A stretch of 64,000 nucleotides of DNA, taken from the NCBI GenBank assembly GCA_029916745.1, contig JARXWK010000011.1, positions 19,148-83,147 of the forward strand. Direction: 5' to 3'. The notes under the pieces were generated by a model that was given only the letters and a program-made list of their open reading frames with translations, searched no databases and was not told where the DNA came from. Origin of the DNA: Dysgonomonadaceae bacterium PH5-43. GTDB taxonomy: Bacteria; Bacteroidota; Bacteroidia; Bacteroidales; Azobacteroidaceae. This document shows, piece by piece, positions 43,710 through 52,603 of this stretch (position 1 is its first letter; every line of letters starts with the position of its first letter). A program made the position numbers and the translations under genes.

Positions 43710-45390
43710 AAAAATAATTATATATCAAGTCTTACCTCGTTTGTTTGGGAACGATACTACTCATCTTGTAAATAATGGAAGTATAGAAGAAAATGGTTGT
43801 GGAAAACTCTCGTCTTTTACCAAAGAAGCTTTGGCCGAAATAAAGCGAATGGGTTTTAATCATATTTGGTATACAGGTATAATTGAGCACGCAACGCAAA
43901 CCGATTACTCATCTTACGGAATACGCAAAGATTGCCCTGCTGTAGTGAAAGGGAAAGCAGGTTCTCCATATGCAATAAAGGATTATTACGATATTGACCC
44001 TGATTTGGCAGATAGTGTTCCCGACCGAATGAAAGAGTTTGATGCTCTTATTGAAAGGAGTCATAAGGCAGGATTAAAGGTTATTACCGATTTTGTGCCT
44101 AATCACGTGGCACGACAATACTTCTCTGATGCAAAACCAGATAATATTGAGGATTTAGGTATTGGGGATAATCAAAATGAAGCTTTTAGTGCGAATAATA
44201 ACTTCTATTATATGCCGGGGCAAGAGTTCGCTCCTCAGTTTTCGTTATCTGTAGACGGAGATGAGTATCGAGAATTTCCTGCTAAAGCTACAGGTAACGA
44301 CTGCTTTACTCCCTGTCCGTCGGTAAACGATTGGTACGAAACTGTAAAGCTGAATTATGGCGTAGACTATATGTATGGGCGTCAACCGCATTTCTCTCCA
44401 ATTCCTAAAACTTGGGAAAAGATGTTGGATATATTGCTGTTTTGGGCAAGTAAAAACATTGACGGCTTTAGGTGTGATATGGCTGAAATGGTTCCTGCTG
44501 AGTTTTGGAATTGGGCAATCTCAAAGGTTAAAGAGCGGTATCCTAATGTTATCTTTATAGCAGAAGTTTATAATCCTAACGAATATAGGCATTATTTGTA
44601 TTTAGGTAAATTCGATTACCTGTATGATAAGGTTGGCTTGTATGATACTCTGAAAGATATTGTAGTAAACAATCACCCAGCTCAGAATATCACCCAGTGT
44701 TGGCAGTCGGTAGATGATATTAAACTTAGTATGCTTAACTTTCTTGAAAATCACGATGAACAACGTATCGCCTCTGATTTTTTTGCAAAAGACCCATTAA
44801 AGGCTTTGCCAGCATTTGTAGTTTCTGCTACTATGAACAAAAATCCTTTTATGCTGTATTTTGGTCAAGAACTTGGAGAAAAAGGTATGGATAATGAGGG
44901 GTTTAGTGGAGTTGATGGACGAACAACGATATTCGATTATTGGAGCATAACCTCTGTTCGTAATTGGAAGAATGGAAATCTTTTTAATGAAGAAAAGCTT
45001 ACGAAAAAACAAAAAGCACTACGTCAATATTATGTAAAAGTATTGCAGTTGTGTAACGAAAGTAAAGCGATAAGAGAGGGTGAGTTTTATGATTTGATGT
45101 ATAAAAATTTCAACAAAGAAACATTCAACTGTCATCGACAATATGCTTATATGAGATATTTTGAAGATGAATTATTGCTTATTGTAGTTAATTTCGACTC
45201 CTGTTCTGTTAAAGCAGAAGTGCATATTCCTTCTCATATATACGAAACCTTTGGGATAGGAAATCCTCAGATAAAATCGGCGATAGATTTGCTTTCAGGT
45301 AAGAGCTATCCTGCAGAAATAAATGAAAATTGCGATTATTCTGTTAGTCTCGAAGGTTATGGTTCGGTTATAATAAAGTTTGAAATTTAG
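43678..45390 (+). CDS. Alpha-amylase family glycoside hydrolase (GH13)
   Basis: This 570-aa protein has all four GH13 conserved regions in order: DFVPNHV (about 139-145), GFRCDMAEMVP (nucleophile Asp about 266), FIAEVYNP (acid/base Glu about 294) and LENHDEQR (about 356-363). A C-terminal all-beta domain completes it. No signal peptide is seen, so it probably acts inside the cell on alpha-glucans or glycogen-derived oligosaccharides. The only in-frame ATG near the conserved start is 43678, inside the patatin gene, giving a 32-bp overlap and likely translational coupling. Confidence 0.92.
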   Translation: MAKKHCRVKNEKIIIYQVLPRLFGNDTTHLVNNGSIEENGCGKLSSFTKEALAEIKRMGFNHIWYTGIIEHATQTDYSSYGIRKDCPAVVKGKAGSPYAIKDYYDIDPDLADSVPDRMKEFDALIERSHKAGLKVITDFVPNHVARQYFSDAKPDNIEDLGIGDNQNEAFSANNNFYYMPGQEFAPQFSLSVDGDEYREFPAKATGNDCFTPCPSVNDWYETVKLNYGVDYMYGRQPHFSPIPKTWEKMLDILLFWASKNIDGFRCDMAEMVPAEFWNWAISKVKERYPNVIFIAEVYNPNEYRHYLYLGKFDYLYDKVGLYDTLKDIVVNNHPAQNITQCWQSVDDIKLSMLNFLENHDEQRIASDFFAKDPLKALPAFVVSATMNKNPFMLYFGQELGEKGMDNEGFSGVDGRTTIFDYWSITSVRNWKNGNLFNEEKLTKKQKALRQYYVKVLQLCNESKAIREGEFYDLMYKNFNKETFNCHRQYAYMRYFEDELLLIVVNFDSCSVKAEVHIPSHIYETFGIGNPQIKSAIDLLSGKSYPAEINENCDYSVSLEGYGSVIIKFEI

Positions 45391-45445
45391 TCTGTTTGAG
45401 TTAGTGTTTATTTCCGCTTTCGTTTCTTGTTTGTAAGAAAAATAT

Positions 45446-45454
45446 TACCTTTGC
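45446..45454 (+). promoter_or_regulatory. -7 box TACCTTTGC of the Lrp-family gene
   Basis: TACCTTTGC lies 31 bp before the ATG at 45485. The -33 element is unclear (TTTG at 45430 is too close). Confidence 0.5.
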
Positions 45455-45484
45455 GGTTTACAAAAACAATCAAATATCTAAATC

Positions 45485-45982
45485 ATGGGGCATTACAATT
45501 TAGATGAATTAGACGAGAAGATACTGAATATGATCATTAACAATGCTCGTATACCCTATTTGGAGGTGGCGAGAGCTTGTAATGTGTCAGGTGCAGCTAT
45601 ACATCAGAGAATACAAAAGCTGATAAGTCAAGGAGTTATAAAAGGGTCAGAGTTTATCTTAGATCACGGAAAAGTTGGCTACGAAACTTCGGCGTATATG
45701 GGCTTGTATCTGAAAGACCCAGGTCAGTTTAACGATGTTGTAAAAGCACTAAAAGAAATTCCTGAAGTAGTAGAATGTCATTATACGACAGGGCAATACG
45801 ATCTGTTTATTAAGCTTTATGCAAAGAATAATCAGCACTTGTTAGAAATTATTCATTCTAAATTACAACCCTTGGGATTGTCGCGTACAGAGACTCTGAT
45901 TTCATTTCGAGAGGCATTTAAAAGACAAATTCCTGTACATTTTGAATGTGATGAGGAATATAATGAAAAAAATAATTTGTAA
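45485..45982 (+). CDS. Lrp/AsnC family transcriptional regulator
   Basis: This 165-aa protein has an N-terminal winged helix (about 5-60; DELDEKILNMIINNARIPY, VSGAAIHQRIQKL) and a C-terminal RAM ligand-binding domain (about 70-150). The family forms octamers or hexadecamers and senses amino acids. It is a single gene between the amylase and the ribosomal protein operon. Its targets are not visible from this window. Confidence 0.92.
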   Translation: MGHYNLDELDEKILNMIINNARIPYLEVARACNVSGAAIHQRIQKLISQGVIKGSEFILDHGKVGYETSAYMGLYLKDPGQFNDVVKALKEIPEVVECHYTTGQYDLFIKLYAKNNQHLLEIIHSKLQPLGLSRTETLISFREAFKRQIPVHFECDEEYNEKNNL

Positions 45983-46007
45983 AAAAGAAAATAATTTATA
46001 CCTTTGC
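45976..46007 (+). promoter_or_regulatory. Promoter of the rpmB-rpmG-DUF4295 operon
   Basis: TTTG (45976-45979), a 19-bp spacer and TACCTTTGC (45999-46007) give a full consensus match about 63 bp before the L28 ATG. The -33 element overlaps the end of the Lrp-family gene. Confidence 0.7.
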
Positions 46008-46069
46008 ACGCTGATTGCGAAGAATAAAGAAATCGTAGAGTAAAAAAGAATAATAAAAAATATACGAAG

Positions 46070-46309
46070 ATGTCTAAGATCTGTCAAATTACAGGAAAAA
46101 AAGCAATGGTGGGCAACAATGTTTCGCACTCAAATCGCAAAACAAAAAGAAAATTTGATGTCAACCTGTTTACTAAAAAGTTCTATTGGGTAGAACAAGA
46201 TTGTTGGGTTAGTTTGAATATTTCAGCTAACGGATTGAGAACAATCAACAAGTTAGGTTTGGATGCTGCAATAAGAAGAGCAGCGGATAAAGGTTATTTA
46301 AACGTATAA
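46070..46309 (+). CDS. rpmB: 50S ribosomal protein L28
   Basis: This 79-aa protein begins [21 protein letters not shown], the L28 signature, and contains [12 protein letters not shown]. It is the first gene of a ribosomal protein operon, followed by L33 after 22 bp. Confidence 0.97.
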   Translation: MSKICQITGKKAMVGNNVSHSNRKTKRKFDVNLFTKKFYWVEQDCWVSLNISANGLRTINKLGLDAAIRRAADKGYLNV

Positions 46310-46331
46310 TAAAAATAGGAGACCTTAAGAA

Positions 46332-46520
46332 ATGGCAAAGAAAGCAAAAGGAAATAGAGTTCAGGTTATACTAGAGTGTACTGAACATAAAGAAAGTGGT
46401 GTTCCGGGAACTTCTCGTTATATTACAACGAAGAATAGAAAAAATACTACAGGTAGATTGGAATTGAAGAAATACAATCCTATCTTGAAGAAAATGACTT
46501 TACATAAAGAAATAAAATAA
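46332..46520 (+). CDS. rpmG: 50S ribosomal protein L33
   Basis: This 62-aa protein starts [20 protein letters not shown] and contains [12 protein letters not shown] and a C-terminal [18 protein letters not shown]. The zinc-ligand cysteines are mostly missing (one Cys), indicating a zinc-independent form. It is the middle gene of the operon. Confidence 0.96.
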   Translation: MAKKAKGNRVQVILECTEHKESGVPGTSRYITTKNRKNTTGRLELKKYNPILKKMTLHKEIK

Positions 46521-46533
46521 AACAAGATAAATC

Positions 46534-46686
46534 ATGGCAAAGAAAACCGTTGCGGGATACCGCGAAAAATCGGAAGGACGCTCTTATTCTAAAGTGATTA
46601 AAATGGTTAAGTCGCCAAAAACAGGTGCTTACTCGTTCAAAGAAGAAATGATTCCTAACGAAGCTGTAAAAGATTATTTCAAATAA
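46534..46686 (+). CDS. DUF4295 small ribosome-operon protein (50 aa)
   Basis: This 50-codon gene begins MAKKTVAGYREKSEGRSYSK and ends NEAVKDYFK. It lies 13 bp after rpmG and before a clear terminator. It matches the DUF4295 family that follows L28-L33 in Bacteroidetes. It is very basic in its first half. Its function is unknown; a ribosome association is suggested only by operon position. Confidence 0.9.
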   Translation: MAKKTVAGYREKSEGRSYSKVIKMVKSPKTGAYSFKEEMIPNEAVKDYFK

Positions 46687-46713
46687 TTAAGAGTATTCTT
46701 AATATAAACGAAT

Positions 46714-46755
46714 AAAAAACTTCCTTGTGCTATATGGGCGTAAGGAAGTTTTTTT
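46714..46755 (+). terminator. Terminator of the rpmB operon
   Basis: AAAAAACTTCCTT (46714-46726) pairs with AAGGAAGTTTTTT (46742-46754) over 15 nt, with a T-run. It separates the ribosomal protein genes from ftsY. Confidence 0.75.
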
Positions 46756-46771
46756 TATTGTTTATTTTTTA

Positions 46772-46780
46772 TATCTTTGC
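46772..46780 (+). promoter_or_regulatory. -7 box TATCTTTGC of the ftsY operon
   Basis: TATCTTTGC lies 59 bp upstream of the ftsY ATG and just beyond the rpmB-operon terminator. Confidence 0.55.
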
Positions 46781-46838
46781 AGGTCAAGTTGATAGATTTA
46801 AGCGTTGTGTGTTCTTAATTTCTTAATTATTAATTCAA

Positions 46839-47792
46839 ATGGGAATATTTAGTTTTTTTTCAAAAGATAAAAAAGAGAATTTAGATAAAGGATTGTCTAA
46901 AACAAAACAAAATGTATTTAGTAAGTTAACCAGAGCTATTGCAGGAAAATCTAAAGTAGATGATGATGTGTTGGATAACCTTGAAGAGGTGCTTGTTACG
47001 TCTGACGTTGGAGTGGAAACTACATTGAAAATTATAGAACGTATAGAAGATAGAATATCTCGCGATAAGTATGTTAATACAAGTGAGCTTACTCATATCT
47101 TGCGCGACGAGATAGCTTCTATGCTTCAAGATAATAATGTTGAAGAATTAGAAGACTTTGAAATACCATCGGATGCAAAGCCGTATGTTATTATGGTGGT
47201 TGGCGTTAATGGTGTTGGAAAAACAACAACAATAGGAAAACTTGCATATCATTTCAAAAAGAAAGGTAAAAAAGTTTGTCTTGGAGCTGCAGATACTTTC
47301 CGTGCTGCTGCTGTTGAGCAATTAGATATATGGAGCGAAAGAGTAGGTGTGGATATCGTTAAACAAAAAATGGGAGCCGATCCTGCATCTGTAGCTTACG
47401 ACACATTGTCTTCGGCAGTTGCTAATAATGCAGATGTTGTTATTATCGATACCGCAGGACGACTTCATAATAAAGTGAACTTGATGAACGAGCTATCTAA
47501 AATAAAAAACGTTATGAGAAAGGTAGTGCCAAATGCTCCTCACGAAGTTCTTTTAGTGTTAGATGGTTCAACAGGACAAAATGCTTATAATCAGGCTAAA
47601 GAATTTTCTAAGGCAACCGAAATAACTGCTTTGGCAATAACTAAATTAGACGGTACGGCTAAGGGAGGTGTGGTGATTGGTATATCAGACCAACTACAAA
47701 TACCTGTGAAATATATTGGTATAGGCGAAGGATTGGAAGACTTGCAAATCTTTAGAAAAAGAGAATTTGTTGACTCTTTATTTGGCGATTGA
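46839..47792 (+). CDS. ftsY: Signal recognition particle receptor FtsY
   Basis: FtsY docks SRP-ribosome complexes at the membrane. The 317-aa protein has a short N-terminal segment instead of the long acidic domain of E. coli FtsY, then the N domain (about 20-100) and the G domain. Walker A GVNGVGKT lies at about 122-129, followed by DTFRAAAVEQL, DTAGR and TKLDG. It overlaps rimO by TGATG (ATG at 47792). Confidence 0.97.
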   Translation: MGIFSFFSKDKKENLDKGLSKTKQNVFSKLTRAIAGKSKVDDDVLDNLEEVLVTSDVGVETTLKIIERIEDRISRDKYVNTSELTHILRDEIASMLQDNNVEELEDFEIPSDAKPYVIMVVGVNGVGKTTTIGKLAYHFKKKGKKVCLGAADTFRAAAVEQLDIWSERVGVDIVKQKMGADPASVAYDTLSSAVANNADVVIIDTAGRLHNKVNLMNELSKIKNVMRKVVPNAPHEVLLVLDGSTGQNAYNQAKEFSKATEITALAITKLDGTAKGGVVIGISDQLQIPVKYIGIGEGLEDLQIFRKREFVDSLFGD

Positions 47793-49087
47793 TGAAGAAG
47801 AAAAAAGTAGATATTATAACTCTTGGTTGCTCTAAAAATCTTGTTGATTCGGAGCACTTAATGAAGCAGTTTGTGGCTAATGGCTATGATGTGGCGCACG
47901 ACCCTGAAACTGTTTCAGGAGATATAGTTGTTGTTAATACTTGTGGCTTTATAGGCGATGCCAAAGAAGAATCGGTTAATATGATACTTCAACTGGCGGA
48001 AGCAAGAAAAGTCAATCGTATAGAAAAATTATTTGTTATGGGTTGCTTGTCGGAGCGTTACCTTAGCGAATTAAAAGATCTGATACCTGAAGTTGATAAA
48101 TATTATGGTAAGTTTAATTGGACGGAAGTAATATCCGACTTGGGAAAATCTTATCATTCGGAGCTATATAACGAACGTGTGATAACAACACCTTCGCATT
48201 ATTCATACCTTAAGATCGCGGAAGGTTGTGATCGTACTTGTGCTTATTGTTCTATCCCGTTAATTACAGGGAAATACAAATCGAGAGAGATAAGCGATAT
48301 TACAAACGAAGTTAAATATTTGGTAAAACAAGGTGTTAAAGAGTTTCAACTTATAGCCCAAGATTTAACTTATTATGGTAAAGACTTATATAAAAGATAT
48401 AATCTGGCAGAGCTGGTAAGTTCAATATCCGACATAAAAGGAGTGGAATGGATAAGACTTCATTATGCCTATCCTAATAACTTTCCCTTGGATTTACTCG
48501 ATGTAATAAGAGAAAGAGAAAATGTATGTAACTATTTGGATATAGCTCTGCAACATAGCAGTAATGCTGTGTTGAAGAAAATGAGACGAAATATAACTAA
48601 GGAAAAAACACTTGATTTATTAAACGAAATACGGGCTAAAGTGCCAGATATAAACTTAAGAACAACGATGATAGTGGGTTTCCCAGATGAAACAGAAGAT
48701 GATTTTGAAGATTTATTAAGTTTTATAAAGACTGTCCGTTTTGAGAGATTGGGAGCTTTTGCTTACTCGGAAGAGGAAGGTACTTACTCTGCAAAAAATT
48801 ATAAAGATAACGTTCTTGAAGATGTAAAGCAGCAACGTTTAGATAGACTTATGGAAGAGCAAGAAAAGATTGCTTTCGAAATAAATGAATCTAAAGTTGG
48901 GAAACAATTGAAAGTAATTATCGATAGAGAGGAACCCGATTTTTATATAGGACGCACGGAGTTCGATTCTCCTGAGGTAGACCCAGAAGTGCTTATAAGT
49001 AAAGATAAAAAATTAAAACAGGGAGAGTTTTATCAGGTGGAGATTACTGGCACGCAATCTTTTGACTTATTGGGAAAATTGAAATAA
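47792..49087 (+). CDS. rimO: Ribosomal protein S12 methylthiotransferase RimO
   Basis: RimO is a radical SAM enzyme that methylthiolates Asp of ribosomal protein S12. The 431-aa protein has the N-terminal UPF0004 domain with Cys ligands (TLGCSKNLVDSE, NTCGF, MGCL). The radical SAM motif CDRTCAYC lies near residue 147-154, and a C-terminal TRAM domain is present. The ATG at 47792 overlaps the ftsY stop codon. The HU-fold genes follow after 23 bp. Confidence 0.96.
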   Translation: MKKKKVDIITLGCSKNLVDSEHLMKQFVANGYDVAHDPETVSGDIVVVNTCGFIGDAKEESVNMILQLAEARKVNRIEKLFVMGCLSERYLSELKDLIPEVDKYYGKFNWTEVISDLGKSYHSELYNERVITTPSHYSYLKIAEGCDRTCAYCSIPLITGKYKSREISDITNEVKYLVKQGVKEFQLIAQDLTYYGKDLYKRYNLAELVSSISDIKGVEWIRLHYAYPNNFPLDLLDVIRERENVCNYLDIALQHSSNAVLKKMRRNITKEKTLDLLNEIRAKVPDINLRTTMIVGFPDETEDDFEDLLSFIKTVRFERLGAFAYSEEEGTYSAKNYKDNVLEDVKQQRLDRLMEEQEKIAFEINESKVGKQLKVIIDREEPDFYIGRTEFDSPEVDPEVLISKDKKLKQGEFYQVEITGTQSFDLLGKLK

Positions 49088-49110
49088 AAAACTAACTAAA
49101 TATATACTTT

Positions 49111-49395
49111 ATGAATTTCTCTGATTTTACAACAGAATTATCTAAACGGCTTCAAGTATCAAAAACTGAAGTCGAAAAGAGAGTTAATGCAACGGCTGCA
49201 ATTGTTCAAGAACAATTACTTGAAGAAAATGTAATCACTTATGGTAACTTAGGGACTTTTGAAGTTAAAAAAAGAGACGAACGAATTGGGGTTAATCCTT
49301 CTAATGGTAAGAAATTGCTTATACCTCCCAAATTGCTTGTAAAATATAAGGCTTCACATTTTATTAAAGAAAAACTTAAAGAAATGAAGCTATGA
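49111..49395 (+). CDS. HU-family DNA-binding protein
   Basis: This 94-aa protein has the HU/IHF fold: an N-terminal helical part (TELSKRLQVSKTEVEKRV) and the beta-arm region (NVITYGNLGTFEVKKRDERIGVNPSNGK). A proline in the arm region (VNPSNGKKLLIPP) fits intercalating arms that bend DNA. It overlaps the next gene by 4 bp (ATGA, 49392-49395), linking the two products. Confidence 0.9.
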   Translation: MNFSDFTTELSKRLQVSKTEVEKRVNATAAIVQEQLLEENVITYGNLGTFEVKKRDERIGVNPSNGKKLLIPPKLLVKYKASHFIKEKLKEMKL

Positions 49396-50585
49396 ACGAG
49401 AAAATAACGACAAAAGAATTAGTTGCTTTGTTGTCTGAAAAAACAGATATTTCAAAGAAAGAGGCCGAAGTGTTTGTAAAAGAATATTTCAATCTTATAA
49501 CCGAACAACTTTTAGAGGAAAAATCTTTTAAGGTAAGAAAAATAGGAACTTTCAAATTAACTCAGGTTAAAGAAAGGGAAAGTGTAGACGTAAATAAAGG
49601 TACTCGCCTTGTAATACCATCTCATTATAAAGTTAGCTATACTCCCGATACTCAATTGGCAAAAGAAATTAATGCTCCTTTTGCTTCGTTTGAACCTACG
49701 GAAATAAATGTAGATGATACAGAGTTAAGTGAAGAACAGGAACTTGTAACTCAAGATGTGTCGGAAACTATACAAGAGCTTGAGCCTCAACAAGAACCGG
49801 AGACTCAAGGAGAGCCTGAAATACAAGAAAATATTTCAGACAAGGTGGACGCAGAAAATGATTTAGAAGAAAATAATACTGTTAAAGTTACAGGTGCTAT
49901 TGTGTTAAAACAAAAAAGAAAAAAAGAAAAAAATATGTCGATTAATAAGAAAAGTATTTTTAAGTGGATTGTAGTATGTGTATTTTTAGCCGTGCTTGTA
50001 GCGGGGTATATTCATTTTGGAGTTTATGAAGAAGAATATAATTCTGATTTTGTTGCACGGCCATTTGTTGAGAAAAATAAAGGACAAGAGCTTGCAGATA
50101 CTTTAGTGAGCATATCAACTTCTGAAACTATAGCAGATATAGAGGTAGAAGAACCTGCGAAAATGGAGCAAGAGAAAATTGTTGAAACAGAATCTAAGGC
50201 TGTCGTTGAAACAAAACCAGAAGAAAGCTTTGAGGTAAAACCAGAGAAGATTGTTGAAACAAAACCAGATAAAATTGTAGAGGTGCCAGCGAAAGTAGTT
50301 GAAAAACAAGATACGATACAAAAAACTGTAGCGAAGATTAATTCGGTAAAAAAACGCAAATTACAACAAGGTGACCGATTAACAGTTATTGCTCTTGAAG
50401 AGTATGGGCATAAATCGTTTTGGATATATATATATGAAGAGAACAAAGCTCTTATAAAAGATCCTGATAATGTTAAGGCAGGTATCGAATTAATAATTCC
50501 TAATCCTGAAAAATATGGAATAGATAAGACGGATTCAGCTTCGATACAAAAAGCAAAATCGTTAGTAAAACAATATAAAAGATAA
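49392..50585 (+). CDS. HU-domain protein with membrane segment and C-terminal LysM domain
   Basis: This 397-aa protein has an N-terminal HU-like domain (about 1-95; GTFKLTQVKERESVDVNKG). It is followed by a Glu/Gln-rich linker (about 110-165), basic residues and one membrane helix (about 188-208, WIVVCVFLAVLVAGYIHF). A Glu/Val/Lys-rich low-complexity region follows (about 240-310), then a LysM-like domain (about 320-378: LQQGDRLTVIALEEYGHKSFWIYIYEEN). The topology suggests the HU part in the cytoplasm and LysM in the periplasm, able to bind DNA and peptidoglycan at once; this function is inference. It is coupled to the plain HU gene upstream. Confidence 0.85.
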   Translation: MNEKITTKELVALLSEKTDISKKEAEVFVKEYFNLITEQLLEEKSFKVRKIGTFKLTQVKERESVDVNKGTRLVIPSHYKVSYTPDTQLAKEINAPFASFEPTEINVDDTELSEEQELVTQDVSETIQELEPQQEPETQGEPEIQENISDKVDAENDLEENNTVKVTGAIVLKQKRKKEKNMSINKKSIFKWIVVCVFLAVLVAGYIHFGVYEEEYNSDFVARPFVEKNKGQELADTLVSISTSETIADIEVEEPAKMEQEKIVETESKAVVETKPEESFEVKPEKIVETKPDKIVEVPAKVVEKQDTIQKTVAKINSVKKRKLQQGDRLTVIALEEYGHKSFWIYIYEENKALIKDPDNVKAGIELIIPNPEKYGIDKTDSASIQKAKSLVKQYKR

Positions 50586-50632
50586 ATTTTTTTAATCGAA
50601 AATAGTATTAATCATTTTTAACTCGTAATTAT

Positions 50633-50663
50633 TTTGTTACGAAATTAACATTTATATTTTTGC
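50633..50663 (+). promoter_or_regulatory. Promoter of the Bat operon
   Basis: TTTG (50633-50636), an 18-bp spacer and TATTTTTGC (50655-50663) match the -33/-7 consensus about 35 bp before the MoxR ATG. Confidence 0.65.
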
Positions 50664-50697
50664 AAACGAAAACTAACTATTATACATAAATAAAAAT

Positions 50698-51693
50698 ATG
50701 AATCAAACAGTTGATATTCGAGAATTGAATGATAAGATAGAGCAAAACAGTGCTTTTGTTAATATGCTTATCAAAGGTATGGACCAAGTGATTGTCGGAC
50801 AAAAACATTTGGTTGAGTCTTTACTTATTGGTTTATTGTCTGATGGACATATCTTATTAGAGGGAGTTCCTGGTTTAGCAAAAACGTTAGCCATTAAAAC
50901 GTTAGCTTCTTTAATTGAAGCAGACTATAGCCGTATTCAGTTTACGCCAGACTTACTACCTGCCGATGTTGTGGGTACGATGATTTATAGTCAGAAAAAA
51001 GAAGAATTTCAAGTGAAGAAAGGACCTATATTTGCTAATTTCGTTCTTGCTGATGAAATTAACCGTGCTCCAGCTAAAGTACAAAGTGCTTTGTTGGAAG
51101 GTATGCAGGAGCGACAAGTAACAATAGGTGAAAATACATATAAATTACCTGAGCCTTTCTTAGTGATGGCTACTCAAAATCCTATAGAACAAGAAGGAAC
51201 TTATCCTTTGCCAGAAGCACAGGTAGACCGTTTTATGCTTAAGGTTATAATAAACTATCCAAAGAAAGAAGAAGAAAAATTGATTATACGTCAGAATATA
51301 TCGGGTAATCAGTCTAAAATAAATACTGTTCTTAAGAAAGAAGAAATTCTAGAAGCTCGTAAAATAGTACGCGAAGTTTATCTTGATGAGAAAATAGAAA
51401 AATACATAGTAGATATAGTGTTTGCTACTCGCTATCCCGAAGAGCATGGTTTAGCAAATCTTAAAGAAATGATTTCATTTGGGGCTTCTCCTCGTGCTTC
51501 AATAAACCTTGCTTTAGCCGCACGAGCTTATGCGTTTATTAAGAGAAGAGGATACGTTATCCCTGAAGATGTGAGAGCAGTGTGTTTCGATGTGTTACGT
51601 CATCGTATAGGTTTGAGTTACGAAGCCGAGGCTAATAATCTTACAGCAGAAGAAATAATCAGCGAAATATTAAACAAAGTAGAAGTACCCTAA
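50698..51693 (+). CDS. MoxR family AAA ATPase
   Basis: This 331-aa AAA+ ATPase has Walker A GVPGLAKT (about 57-64), Walker B LADEINRAPAKVQ (about 119-131), sensor 1 ATQNP and an arginine-finger region. MoxR ATPases act as chaperones with von Willebrand factor A (VWA) proteins encoded in the same operon. Here it heads the Bat operon. The start at 50698 is just after the promoter at 50633-50663. Confidence 0.94.
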   Translation: MNQTVDIRELNDKIEQNSAFVNMLIKGMDQVIVGQKHLVESLLIGLLSDGHILLEGVPGLAKTLAIKTLASLIEADYSRIQFTPDLLPADVVGTMIYSQKKEEFQVKKGPIFANFVLADEINRAPAKVQSALLEGMQERQVTIGENTYKLPEPFLVMATQNPIEQEGTYPLPEAQVDRFMLKVIINYPKKEEEKLIIRQNISGNQSKINTVLKKEEILEARKIVREVYLDEKIEKYIVDIVFATRYPEEHGLANLKEMISFGASPRASINLALAARAYAFIKRRGYVIPEDVRAVCFDVLRHRIGLSYEAEANNLTAEEIISEILNKVEVP

Positions 51694-51731
51694 ATTAGTT
51701 AATATAACATCTTTACTAAAAGAAAGTATTT

Positions 51732-52601
51732 ATGGAAACTAACGAACTGTTAAAAAAGGTACGACACATCGAAATAAAAACACGAGGCTTGTCTCGCAAT
51801 ATATTTGCTGGCCAGTATCACTCTGCTTTTAAGGGTAGGGGAATGGCTTTCTCTGAAGTTAGAGAATATCAATTCGGAGACGATACAAGAGATATTGATT
51901 GGAATGTAACTGCTCGCTACTCAAAACCTTATATAAAGGTTTTTGAAGAAGAAAGAGAGCTAACAGTTATGCTTCTTGTTGATGTTTCTGGTAGTAAAGA
52001 TTTCGGGACTCACGGCAATCTTAAAAAAGATATGATAACCGAAATCGCAGCAACGCTTGCTTTTTCTGCTATTCAGAATAACGATAAGATAGGTGTTATA
52101 TTCTTCTCTGATAAAGTGGAAAAATTTATCTCTCCACAGAAAGGTAAAAAACATATACTTTACATAATAAGGGAGTTGTTAGATTTTGAACCCTCTAACG
52201 TTAAAACTGATATATCTAAGGTGTTGCAATATCTTACTAACGTAATAAAGAAGAGATGTACGACTTTTGTATTGTCTGATTTTATTGACAACAATAATTA
52301 TCAGCACGCACTAACTATAGCAAACCGCAAACACGATATGGTAGCTATTCAGGTGTACGACGAAAGAGAAGTAAATATACCTAATGTGGGGTTGATGAAG
52401 ATAAAAGATGCCGAATCGAACAAAGAACAATGGATAGATACATCTTCTTCAAAGGTGAGAAAAGCTTACCAACAATGGTGGGCTGAGCGACAAGATAATA
52501 TGCTAAACGCATTTAAGAAAAGTCGGGTAGACTCAGTTTCGGTGCGTACTGACGAAGATTATGTGAAAGCATTACTTAATTTGTTTAATAAACGAGCTTA
52601 A
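51732..52601 (+). CDS. DUF58 domain protein of the Bat operon
   Basis: This 289-aa protein has the DUF58 hallmark EYQFGDDTRDIDWNVTARY (about 47-65) and a VWA-like core with DVSGS (about 85). DUF58 proteins accompany MoxR ATPases in stress-related operons. No membrane segment is obvious, so it is probably cytoplasmic. It lies 38 bp after the MoxR gene. Confidence 0.9.
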   Translation: METNELLKKVRHIEIKTRGLSRNIFAGQYHSAFKGRGMAFSEVREYQFGDDTRDIDWNVTARYSKPYIKVFEEERELTVMLLVDVSGSKDFGTHGNLKKDMITEIAATLAFSAIQNNDKIGVIFFSDKVEKFISPQKGKKHILYIIRELLDFEPSNVKTDISKVLQYLTNVIKKRCTTFVLSDFIDNNNYQHALTIANRKHDMVAIQVYDEREVNIPNVGLMKIKDAESNKEQWIDTSSSKVRKAYQQWWAERQDNMLNAFKKSRVDSVSVRTDEDYVKALLNLFNKRA

Positions 52602-52603
52602 AA

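Noticed and set aside
50024..50446. 140-codon Ser/Phe-rich ORF opposite the LysM-type gene
   Set aside because: It is a mirror of the Glu/Lys/Val-rich region of the HU-LysM gene and has no homology-like features.
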